Shown here: positions 14,911 to 21,580 of the stretch, piece by piece
How the letters are laid out: each line of letters begins with the position of its first letter
Position numbering within the stretch: position 1 is the first letter of the stretch
From: Ga0077536 sp043744805
Lineage (GTDB): Bacteria; Pseudomonadota; Gammaproteobacteria; Ga0077536
NCBI GenBank assembly: GCA_043744805.1
Contig: JAYTTZ010000223.1
Span: 1 to 21,580, forward strand
Length of the DNA stretch: 21,580 nucleotides
Direction: 5' to 3'
Notes under the pieces: model-generated
Told to the model about the DNA's origin: nothing
Seen by the model: only the letters and a program-made list of their open reading frames with translations
The model's database searches: none
Program-made: the position numbers and the translations under genes

Positions 14911-16092
14911 ATGATTGATTTTGAACTGCCGAATGAACTGGTCGAACTGCGCGATCGCGTCACCGGGTTCATCAAGACCAAGGTGGTGCCGCTGGAAAAC
15001 GATCCGCGCCAGCACCCGCACATCGAGGAAGCCCTGCGCCAGGATCTGGTAGCGCTGGGCCGCGAGGCCGGCTTGCTGTCGCCACACGCGCCGCAGGAGT
15101 ACGGCGGGCTTGGACTCGACCACCGGGGCATGGCCGTGGTGTTCGAAGCGGCGAGCTGGAGCCCGCTGGGCCATCTCGCGCTCAACATCCAGGCCCCGGA
15201 CGAAGGCAACGTCAACCTGCTGATGAAAGTGGCATCACCCGAACAGAAGGCGCGCCTGCTGCCGCCGCTGGTGCGGGGCGAACTGCGCACGGTGTTCTCG
15301 ATGACCGAAACGGCCACCGACGGGGCCGGTGCCGATCCGTCGCTGCTGCAGACCGTGGCCCGGCAGGACCGCGACGGTTACCTCATCACCGGGCGCAAAT
15401 ACATGATTTCCGGCGTGACCGGCGCCGGCATCAACATCGTCATGGCGCGCACCCTTGACGTCATGGGCCAGGATCTAGGCGCGTCGATGTTCTTCGTCGA
15501 CCTGGACGCGCCCGGCTTCACCTGCGATCGCGAACTGCACACGCTCGACTCCAACACCCCCGGTGGCCACTGGGAAGTGTCCTTCGACAACGTCCGCGTG
15601 AAACCCGACCAGGTCCTCGGGGAAGTCGGCCGGGGCTTTGCCCAGGCGCAGATCCGCCTTGCCCCGGCGCGCCTCACTCACTGCATGCGCTGGCTGGGCC
15701 AGGCCGTGCGCTGCCACGAGATTGCCGTCGAGCACGCGCGCAAGCGCCACTCCTTCGGCAAGACCCTGGGCGAGCACCAGGGCGTCGGCTTCATGCTGGC
15801 CGACAACGCAATCGAACTGCATCTGTGCCGGCTCTCGATCTGGCATTGCGCCTGGCTGCTCGACCAGCACGACCAGGCGCGCAACGAGACCAGCATGGCC
15901 AAGGTGTTCTGCTCCGAGGCCCTGGGCCGCGTGGTCGATCGCTGCATGCAGATCCTCGGCGCCATCGGCATCACCAGCGATACCGTGATCGAACGCGTCT
16001 ACCGCGACATCCGCTGCTTCCGGATCTACGACGGCCCGTCCGAAGTCCACCGCCACGCGCTGGCGCGGCGCCTCATGACGCCGCGGCGCTGA
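14911..16092 (+). CDS. Acyl-CoA dehydrogenase, ACAD10/11-like
   Basis: This 393-residue flavoprotein has the full acyl-CoA dehydrogenase architecture: helical N-domain (1-125), beta domain with the FAD motif FSMTETATDGAGADPS and KYMISG (about 126-230), and a helical C-domain. The C-terminal block RIYDGPSEVHRHALARRL has Asp374 where medium-chain enzymes have the catalytic Glu, and Glu378 four residues later; this DGPxEVH form is usual in the ACAD10/11 branch. GAGGAG (14898-14903) seven bases before the ATG sets the start. It follows the APH-like phosphotransferase gene and probably acts with it, in mammals and P. putida such enzymes convert a 4-phospho-acyl-CoA to a 3-hydroxyacyl-CoA. Acyl-CoA dehydrogenase family is certain; the phospho-substrate is inferred. 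Confidence 0.93.
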   Translation: MIDFELPNELVELRDRVTGFIKTKVVPLENDPRQHPHIEEALRQDLVALGREAGLLSPHAPQEYGGLGLDHRGMAVVFEAASWSPLGHLALNIQAPDEGNVNLLMKVASPEQKARLLPPLVRGELRTVFSMTETATDGAGADPSLLQTVARQDRDGYLITGRKYMISGVTGAGINIVMARTLDVMGQDLGASMFFVDLDAPGFTCDRELHTLDSNTPGGHWEVSFDNVRVKPDQVLGEVGRGFAQAQIRLAPARLTHCMRWLGQAVRCHEIAVEHARKRHSFGKTLGEHQGVGFMLADNAIELHLCRLSIWHCAWLLDQHDQARNETSMAKVFCSEALGRVVDRCMQILGAIGITSDTVIERVYRDIRCFRIYDGPSEVHRHALARRLMTPRR

Positions 16093-16149
16093 GGGCTTGT
16101 CCGTGACTGGTGATGCCCGACTGGCGCAGCGCCTGCGAACGCGAACGGC

Positions 16150-17139
16150 ATGAACGCACCCACGGCCCGGCACGCGCGTTTCACGCCCACGCAGGAGCAG
16201 ATCGTGCTGTGCGTGACGGCGCTGCTGGCGCTGGGTTTCGCCGCGACCCTGCCGGGTTTTGGCACCCTGGAGAACCTGCTCACGCTCACGCGGAGCGTGG
16301 CCATCCTCGGCATCCTGGGCGTGGCGATGAGCGTGGTGGTGATCGGTCGTGGCCTCGATCTCTCGCTGGTGGCGTCGATGGCGGTGAGTTCCGCCTTCGC
16401 GCTGCAACTCTTGCAGCGTGACTGGTCGACGGGTGCCGCGGTAGGGGTGTCCTTCGGGTTGGCGCTAGGCATCGGCCTCGTCAATGGTTTCATCATTGCG
16501 TTCATCGAAGTCCCGGCCTTGTTCACCACCCTGGCGACCGGCTTCCTGGTGTTCGGGCTGGGTCGCGTGTTCCTGCTGGAGGGCGTCATCAGCTACTTGC
16601 CGACCCAGGCGGAGGCGTTTGCATGGATCGGGCAGGGTCGTCTGCTCGGCGTGCCGACGCCAATCGTCGCCTTTGGCCTGACGGCCTTGCTGGTCCATCT
16701 GATGCTGTCGCGGACCGTGCTGGGGCGTTTCATCTACGCCCACGGCGACAACCCGGAAGCCGCGCGCCTGACCGGAATCGCCGTGCGGCCACTGACCATG
16801 GCGGAGTACGGGCTGGCGTCGACCATTGGCTGCGTCGCGGGACTCGTGATGGCGGCCTCCACCGCCAGCATGAACACGCAGGTCATCAACTCGACGCTCA
16901 TCTTCGACGTCATCCTGGTGGTGGTGCTGGGTGGCGTCAGCCTGGTCGGTGGGCGTGGCAGCGTGGGCAGCGTGCTGGTGGGCACGGCGCTCATCGGTAC
17001 CCTCCTGAACGGCATGACCATCCTCAATCTCGACACCAACGTGCAGAACATCGTGAAGGGTGCCGTGCTGCTGGCGGCCATTCTCCTCGACAACCGGTTG
17101 CATCCGCGTGACGAGGAAACCGCCCGCCAGGGCGACTGA
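16150..17139 (+). CDS. ABC transporter permease, RbsC family (permease 1)
   Basis: This 329-residue integral membrane protein belongs to the ribose-type (RbsC/BPD_transp_2) permease family, which makes the channel of sugar or polyol importers with a periplasmic binding protein. About eight to ten hydrophobic segments are visible. The family signature VVIGRGLDLSLVASMAVSS replaces the usual SGGIDLSVGS, and GGVSLVGGRGSVGSVLVG near the C-terminus is the conserved loop and helix. The cytoplasmic loop GRFIYAHGDNPEAARLTGI contacts the ATPase in relatives. It starts 57 bases after the ACAD gene without a strong Shine-Dalgarno and ends 25 bases before the binding-protein gene. No ATPase gene is next to it. 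Substrate is unknown. Confidence 0.92.
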   Translation: MNAPTARHARFTPTQEQIVLCVTALLALGFAATLPGFGTLENLLTLTRSVAILGILGVAMSVVVIGRGLDLSLVASMAVSSAFALQLLQRDWSTGAAVGVSFGLALGIGLVNGFIIAFIEVPALFTTLATGFLVFGLGRVFLLEGVISYLPTQAEAFAWIGQGRLLGVPTPIVAFGLTALLVHLMLSRTVLGRFIYAHGDNPEAARLTGIAVRPLTMAEYGLASTIGCVAGLVMAASTASMNTQVINSTLIFDVILVVVLGGVSLVGGRGSVGSVLVGTALIGTLLNGMTILNLDTNVQNIVKGAVLLAAILLDNRLHPRDEETARQGD

Positions 17140-17164
17140 TTTGCTAACCGTTATGGAGCAATCG

Positions 17165-18253
17165 ATGACCCACGGCCCCAACGTCAAGCGTTCGCGCCCT
17201 GCCTTGCTGGCGCTGGCCGGCCTGCTGCTCCTGGCTGGCTGCGGTCCGGCCATCGATTACGGCAACACGCCGCCAGCGCCCGTCACTGGTGGTGCTGCGT
17301 TCCTGCCACTCGATTTCAGCGGACCGGAAGGCTCCGTGAAGCTCCGCGAGCACGCCGAAGCCGCCTTGAAGGGCAAGACCATTGCCTGGGTGCCGCAAGC
17401 GCTGGGGCTGCCGCTGACCGAAATCTGGACGCGGGTGATGCGCGAAGAGGCCGAGGCGCGCGGCATGAAGTTCGAAGTGCGCGATCCCAACTGGAACGCC
17501 ACCGCGGGTCTGCAGGCTGTGTCCTCGCTGATCGGCGAGCGCCCGGCGCTGATGGTGATCCACAACCCCAATGTGCAGATCTATGCCTCCGAATTGAAGC
17601 GCGCCGAGGAGGCCGGCATCCCGGTGATCACGGTCAACATGGTGTCCAACTACAAGACGGCCGCCTACGTGGGGCCCGAGTGGCACCAGGTGGGCCGCCT
17701 GCTGGGCGAGGAGATCATCCGCCAGTGCGGCAGTGGTTCGGGCAAGTCGGGCAAGGTGTCGATCATCCAGGGCGAACTCACCTCGGCGGTGTCCATCGAG
17801 CAGATGGAAGGCCTGGGCGCGGCACTCGCCACCGACCAAGCCATCCAGGTGGTGTCCACGCAGGCCGCCAACTGGGACGCGACCAAGGCGTACGACATCA
17901 CCGCCACGGTGCTGCAGCAGCAGCCGGATCTCTGCGCCACGGTGGGCTTCTGGAGCACCATGACGGCCGGTGCTTTCGAAGCCATCAAGGCGGCGGGCAA
18001 GGCCGGTGAAGTGAAAATCTATTCCTCGGGTGGCGAAGGCAAGGTGGACTGCGAGCACGTCGATAGCGGACACCTCACCAAGGTGCTGAGCTACAACTCG
18101 CCGGACCAGGGTAAGGCCGTGATCCAGGTGGCCAGCGTGATCCTGCAATCGGGCGCGCCGCCGCAGGCCTTCCGCATCGCCAACTATTCCACCCTGCACT
18201 GGATGGAGAAGGGGCATTACGACCCCGCGCTCTGCTATGACTGGACGCGTTGA
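17165..18253 (+). CDS. Sugar-type ABC substrate-binding lipoprotein
   Basis: This 362-residue protein is a type-1 periplasmic binding protein (Peripla_BP_4 family). The signal peptide ends in a lipobox LLAGC with Cys26, so it is a lipoprotein. The fold landmarks are TIAWVPQALGLPLTEIWTRV at the first strand, HNPNVQIYASELKRAEEAGIPVITVN in the middle, and GKVSIIQGELTSAVSIEQMEGL in the second lobe. I chose ATG 17165 because GGAG lies six bases upstream and the signal peptide begins there; ATG 17153 is in frame but adds only four residues, and the frame stays open to 17060. It sits between two permease genes of one importer. The ligand cannot be deduced; the pathway around it suggests a cyclic or lactone-forming compound at most. 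Confidence 0.9.
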   Translation: MTHGPNVKRSRPALLALAGLLLLAGCGPAIDYGNTPPAPVTGGAAFLPLDFSGPEGSVKLREHAEAALKGKTIAWVPQALGLPLTEIWTRVMREEAEARGMKFEVRDPNWNATAGLQAVSSLIGERPALMVIHNPNVQIYASELKRAEEAGIPVITVNMVSNYKTAAYVGPEWHQVGRLLGEEIIRQCGSGSGKSGKVSIIQGELTSAVSIEQMEGLGAALATDQAIQVVSTQAANWDATKAYDITATVLQQQPDLCATVGFWSTMTAGAFEAIKAAGKAGEVKIYSSGGEGKVDCEHVDSGHLTKVLSYNSPDQGKAVIQVASVILQSGAPPQAFRIANYSTLHWMEKGHYDPALCYDWTR

Positions 18254-18295
18254 AATGAGGGGCAGGCGCAGAGGGCGGATTCAGCGTTGCCCCGG

Positions 18296-18330
18296 CCCGT
18301 TCATCCTTCGACGGGCTCAGGACGAACGGG
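18296..18330 (+). repeat. REP-like palindrome A
   Basis: The 35-base element starts CCCGTTC and ends GAACGGG. Its arms form an 11-base stem with one mismatch around the loop TTCGACGGGCTCA. The reverse complement matches copy B at 18519-18548, and the type is common in GC-rich proteobacteria. Confidence 0.75.
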
Positions 18331-18351
18331 CTTTCAAGGTGGGGACTCGAC

Positions 18352-18362
18352 TACCGTTCGCC
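18352..18362 (+). repeat. Partial REP-like copy
   Basis: TACCGTTCGCC is identical to 18517-18527, the left end of copy B. The rest of the copy has decayed. Confidence 0.35.
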
Positions 18363-18424
18363 ATGCGTAGCCGTATGTGCGACCAAGCGCAGTGCCGGCC
18401 CCTTCATCCCACACATTTACGGGC

Positions 18425-18481
18425 TCACGACAGGCTCCAGCATGAGTCACGACAGGCTTCGGCAAGCTCGGGACAAACGAG
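18425..18481 (+). repeat. 12-base direct repeats and a decayed REP-like copy
   Basis: TCACGACAGGCT occurs at 18425-18436 and 18447-18458. The segment 18451-18481 resembles copy A (AGCTCGGGACAAACGAG against GGCTCAGGACGAACGGG). It appears to be a divergent third member of the cluster. The whole gap 18254-18625 contains no gene. Confidence 0.45.
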
Positions 18482-18518
18482 CCTTAAACATTCTTTTTCG
18501 AATTGCCAGACCAGATTA

Positions 18519-18548
18519 CCGTTCGCCCTGAGCCCGTCGAAGGGCGGG
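18519..18548 (+). repeat. REP-like copy B, inverted relative to copy A
   Basis: This 30-base element matches the reverse complement of copy A with a few changes, so A and B form an inverted pair about 190 bases apart. Read on the plus strand it encodes VRPEPVEG, so start codons before it (such as 18503) are an artefact of the repeat. Confidence 0.75.
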
Positions 18549-18625
18549 TCGTGGCCCGCGACGCGACGATCAGCGCTGCGGACAACCGCACGTTTCGCCG
18601 TCGGCGTCCTGGCGGCACGCGCCGC

Positions 18626-20782
18626 ATGAAGACCGGGGTTCGCTACAACGGGGCGCTGCTCCACGGTGGACTGCTGCGCAGGCTTTACCATCGCTGGTCC
18701 ATCAAATTGTTGCTGTCGGAGTTGCTCGCCAAGCGCTGGATGGAGCCGGTGATCCCGTTCCTGCTGATGTTGGGCCTCATCGCGTACTTCGCGGCAGTGA
18801 CGCCGAACTACGCGAGCCTCAGCAACGTCACGCAGCTTTCGCGGCAGTTCGCCGAGATGGGCTTCGTGGTGATGGCGATGGCACTGGTGCTGATTTCCGG
18901 CGGCATCGATCTCAGCGTGGGCTCCGTGTTCGCCTTTGCCAACCTGACGGCACTGGCCTTGTTCCAGATGGCAAACCTGCCGGTGCCGGTGGTGATCGTG
19001 GGCACCCTGGCGGCGGGCGCCAGCATTGGGCTCATCAACGGGTTCCTCATCGGTTACCTCAAGTCGCGACCATTCCTCACCACCCTGGTCACGCTCATCA
19101 TCCTGCGCGCGGTGGTGGATCTGCTCGCGCAGCGCTACTCGGTGCCGCTCGCCATGGGCGCCAACCGCACCCTGGCCTGGAGCTTCCTCGGCGCCGGGCG
19201 GATCTACGGCATTCCATCCAACCTGCTGGTGCTGGGGCTGGTGGGGGGACTCGGACATTTCATGCTGAGCCGCTCACGACCGGGCTGGCACCTGACGGCG
19301 CTCGGTTCCAGCCGCAAGGCCGCGCGCCACGCTGGCATCGCGGTGGAACGCACGCTCTGCTTCACTTACGTGATGTCCGCGGTGCTCGCCTCGCTGGGTG
19401 GGCTCTTCTACGCGGCGCGGCTGTCCAGCGCAGGTTCGGACACGGGCGTGGGCTGGGAAGTGAACGCGCTCACCGCCGCAGTGCTGGGTGGCGTGAGCCT
19501 GTCCGGCGGGCGCGGGACGATCGCCCGCGCGCTCATCGGCGCGGTGATTGTGTTCGTGCTGGTGAACGGCATGGTGCGCACCGGACTGCCGGGCGCGCTC
19601 ACCTCCACCGCGCTTGGCGCCATCCTGCTGCTGGCCGTCGGCATCGACGTGAAATGGGCCAAGAACCGGCAGAAGACCCTCCAGAAGATCTACCTCAATC
19701 CCACGGTGATGGAACTGCCGCCGCCACCGTCCACCGCGCGCGACAGCGGGACGCCGTTTGCGGAGAACGATCGCCTGCTCGAGTCCGAGGAGATTGGCCT
19801 GGACCGGGTGGAAGGCCCGGAAGACGTGATCCTCGATCGGGAAGACCGGCTTTACTGCGGTACGCGCGACGGCCTGATCCTGCGTTTCTCCGGCGCGCGC
19901 TTCGAACACCGCGAAGTCTTCGCGCGCATCGGTGGGCGCCCGCTCGGCATGGCCTTCGATGCGCACGACAACCTTATCGTCTGCGTGGGCGGCATGGGGC
20001 TCTACGGCGTGACTCCCGCCGGCAAGATCTACAAGCTCACGGATGAAACCGGGCGCAGCTGGTTCAAGCTGAACGACGACGCGCGCCTGCGCCTGGCGGA
20101 CGATCTCGACATCGCGCCGGATGGAAAAATCTATTTCTCCGAAGCGACCATCCGCTACGAGATGCACTCCTGGCACCTCGACGGCATGGAAGGCCGCGCC
20201 AACGGCCGGCTCATCTGCTACGACCCCAAGACCCGGCGCACGACCACCGTCATCAAGGACATCTGCTTTCCCAACGGGGTGTGCACCGCGCACGACGGCC
20301 AATCGGTGCTGTTCGCGTCCACCTGGCTCTGTTCGATTTTCCGCTACTGGATCGACGGGCCGAAGAAAGGGCAGATTGAAACCCTCATCGACAACCTGCC
20401 CGGCTACCCGGACAACATCAATCGTGCGTCCGACGGCGGCTACTGGCTGGCGATGGTCGGCATCCGCTCGCCGGCCTTCGATCTCGCCATGCGCCATCCG
20501 GGCTTCCGCCTGCGCATGGTCAAGCAGATCCCGCCGGACGAATGGATTCTCCCCGGCATCAACAATGGCTGCGTGGTCAAGTTCACCGAAGCCGGCGAGG
20601 TGGTGGAGAGCCTGTGGGATCCAGGTGGGAAGAAGCACGCCACGCTTACCTCCATGCGCGAACACAAGGGCAAGCTCTACCTCGGCGGGCTGGAGAACAA
20701 CCGCATCGGCTGCATTACCCTGCCCAATGCTGATCCCAACTGGGACGGTAACGACAGCTACTGGACGAGGCCCACGCCGTGA
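18626..20782 (+). CDS. ABC permease (RbsC family) fused to strictosidine-synthase-like propeller
   Basis: This 718-residue protein joins two proteins in one frame. Residues about 25-345 are an RbsC-type permease: hydrophobic segments, the signature SGGIDLSVGS (91-100) and GGVSLSGGRGT (288-298). A linker (about 345-385) carries a Pro-rich PPPPST. Residues about 386-715 are a strictosidine-synthase-like / SMP-30 six-bladed propeller, with blade motifs GPEDVILDREDRLYCGTRDG, GRPLGMAFDAHDNLIVCVGG, FPNGVCTAHDG and LPGYPDNINRASDGGYWLAM. By RbsC topology the C-terminus is cytoplasmic, so the propeller would sit inside the cell. ATG 18626 is chosen because the longer frame (from 18503) reads through a REP-like repeat; the ribosome-binding site is weak, so the start is uncertain. 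It follows the binding-protein gene after a 372-base repeat-filled gap and overlaps the next propeller gene by 4 bases. Confidence 0.88.
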   Translation: MKTGVRYNGALLHGGLLRRLYHRWSIKLLLSELLAKRWMEPVIPFLLMLGLIAYFAAVTPNYASLSNVTQLSRQFAEMGFVVMAMALVLISGGIDLSVGSVFAFANLTALALFQMANLPVPVVIVGTLAAGASIGLINGFLIGYLKSRPFLTTLVTLIILRAVVDLLAQRYSVPLAMGANRTLAWSFLGAGRIYGIPSNLLVLGLVGGLGHFMLSRSRPGWHLTALGSSRKAARHAGIAVERTLCFTYVMSAVLASLGGLFYAARLSSAGSDTGVGWEVNALTAAVLGGVSLSGGRGTIARALIGAVIVFVLVNGMVRTGLPGALTSTALGAILLLAVGIDVKWAKNRQKTLQKIYLNPTVMELPPPPSTARDSGTPFAENDRLLESEEIGLDRVEGPEDVILDREDRLYCGTRDGLILRFSGARFEHREVFARIGGRPLGMAFDAHDNLIVCVGGMGLYGVTPAGKIYKLTDETGRSWFKLNDDARLRLADDLDIAPDGKIYFSEATIRYEMHSWHLDGMEGRANGRLICYDPKTRRTTTVIKDICFPNGVCTAHDGQSVLFASTWLCSIFRYWIDGPKKGQIETLIDNLPGYPDNINRASDGGYWLAMVGIRSPAFDLAMRHPGFRLRMVKQIPPDEWILPGINNGCVVKFTEAGEVVESLWDPGGKKHATLTSMREHKGKLYLGGLENNRIGCITLPNADPNWDGNDSYWTRPTP

Positions 20783-21580
20783 GCGGCTGGCTTCGACACC
20801 TCGTGGGTGATCTGCGTGCGCTGTGCTTCCCGGACCGCGAAGCCGGGCAGGCGCTGCCGGTGATGGACGGGGCGTGGACACCCAATCGACGGCTCGACGA
20901 TGCACGGCCGTTGGGGGAAGACCTGCCGGCTTGCGACGATCTGGTGGACGATGGCGCCGGTGGCGCCTTCGTGTCTGCAGGCAACGCCGTGTGGCACCTC
21001 TCGGGGGTGGATCTTTCAGACCGGCGCGTGTTCGCGACCATGCCCGACGAGGCCGGCGCGTTGGCGCGGGTGGGTGAAGCGCTGTACGTGGGTGTTGCCG
21101 AGGTGGGGGTAGTCCGGCTCGACGCCTCGGGGTACGAAGTGGCGCGACTGGAGACGGCCAACGGTCGTCCGCTCGGCTGCGTCACCGCCATCACGCCGCT
21201 GCCGGATGGGCGCCTCGTCGTCACCGAAGGCTCGGCCCACCACCCGCCCGCCCGCTGGTGCCACGACCTCATGGAAAAGCGCGCGTCGGGGCGCGTGCTG
21301 ATCGCCGCTGCGGATCTCTCCCACACAAGCACCCTGAAGGATGGTCTTGCCTGGCCTGCTGGCGTGCTCGTGCAGCGCGACGGCGCCGAACTCTGGGTGA
21401 CGGAAAGCTGGCGGCACGCCGTGCATCGACTGGCGCTGGACGGCACGGGCAAACCGCTGCTGCGCAACCTGCCGGCCTATCCGGCGCGAATTTCCAGTGA
21501 CGGCGACGGCGGCGCCTGGCTCGCGCTGCTGGCCGCGCGCACCCACCTGGTGGAACTGGTCCTGCGCGAACAGGACTACC
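20779..21580 (+). CDS. Strictosidine-synthase-like / SMP-30 propeller protein, partial at window end
   Basis: This frame is open from GTG 20779 to the last base of the window, giving at least 267 residues without a stop, so the gene continues beyond. GTG overlaps the TGA of the fusion gene as GTGA, a coupling overlap. The protein starts MSGWLRHLVGDLRAL, has no signal peptide, and shows propeller blades: GRPLGCVTAITPLPDG, RLVVTEGS, AELWVTESWRHAVHRLALDG and LPAYPARISSDGDGGAWLAL. The last block corresponds to LPGYPDNINRASDGGYWLAM of the upstream fusion, so the two are relatives. Residues 72-110 contain two short sheet repeats with GNAVWHLSGVDLSDRRVF. It probably acts on the same compound that the transporter brings in, perhaps as a lactonase-type hydrolase; this is inference. 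Confidence 0.85.
   Translation, partial: MSGWLRHLVGDLRALCFPDREAGQALPVMDGAWTPNRRLDDARPLGEDLPACDDLVDDGAGGAFVSAGNAVWHLSGVDLSDRRVFATMPDEAGALARVGEALYVGVAEVGVVRLDASGYEVARLETANGRPLGCVTAITPLPDGRLVVTEGSAHHPPARWCHDLMEKRASGRVLIAAADLSHTSTLKDGLAWPAGVLVQRDGAELWVTESWRHAVHRLALDGTGKPLLRNLPAYPARISSDGDGGAWLALLAARTHLVELVLREQDY

Noticed and set aside
15475..16407. 310-residue minus-strand frame opposite ACAD and permease 1
   Set aside because: It crosses two certain genes and shows only shadow composition.
18254..18625. CRISPR-like array because of the repeated segments
   Set aside because: Copies are inverted, unequal and irregularly spaced, as in REP clusters, with no cas genes.
19274..20905. 543-residue minus-strand frame opposite the fusion gene
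   Set aside because: It mirrors the propeller codons, has the typical Arg/Ala/His bias of a shadow frame and no Shine-Dalgarno.

Overview
The window is GC-rich and densely coded, with short gaps and many overlapping start/stop codons. It looks like a chromosomal segment of a free-living proteobacterium. A GC-rich gammaproteobacterium of the Xanthomonadales/Nevskiales type is my best guess, but this rests on gene style (short psd, Tim44-like protein, REP-like repeats reading VRPEPVEG in one frame), not on a marker gene. There are no rRNA or tRNA genes, no CRISPR array, no transposase and no phage gene.

Region 1 (1-2136): a minus-strand, translationally coupled operon sco - pcuAC - psd. It encodes two copper chaperones for cytochrome oxidase assembly and phosphatidylserine decarboxylase. 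The promoter of sco appears to give a leaderless mRNA. Region 2 (2137-7597): two closely related Ser/Thr kinases, each with a C-terminal cyclic-nucleotide-binding domain, flank a convergent/divergent glucose-6-phosphate isomerase gene (pgi). The second kinase is followed after 6 bases by a secreted sorbosone/PQQ-sugar-dehydrogenase-like propeller. Region 3 (7644-9589): a Tim44-like membrane protein, an unrecognised 204-residue protein and a 60-residue zinc-ribbon protein.

Region 4 (9881-16092): two divergent acyl-CoA operons around a 640-base gene-free gap. The left operon (minus strand) is an HSD10-like SDR, a thiolase and an amidohydrolase. The right operon is an APH-like phosphotransferase and an acyl-CoA dehydrogenase. 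The last two are the separated halves of the mammalian ACAD10/11 fusion and resemble LvaA/LvaC of levulinate catabolism. With the SDR and thiolase they could make a route that degrades 4-hydroxyacyl-CoA esters through a phosphorylated intermediate.

Region 5 (16150-21580): an ABC importer locus of the ribose (RbsC) type. It has a permease, a lipoprotein binding protein, a REP-like repeat cluster, and then a second permease fused in one frame to a strictosidine-synthase-like/SMP-30 beta-propeller. A second, separate propeller gene follows with a 4-base GTGA overlap and runs off the window end. No ATPase gene is present in the window. The permease-propeller fusion, the twin cyclic-nucleotide kinases around pgi and the phospho-beta-oxidation gene set are the most interesting items.
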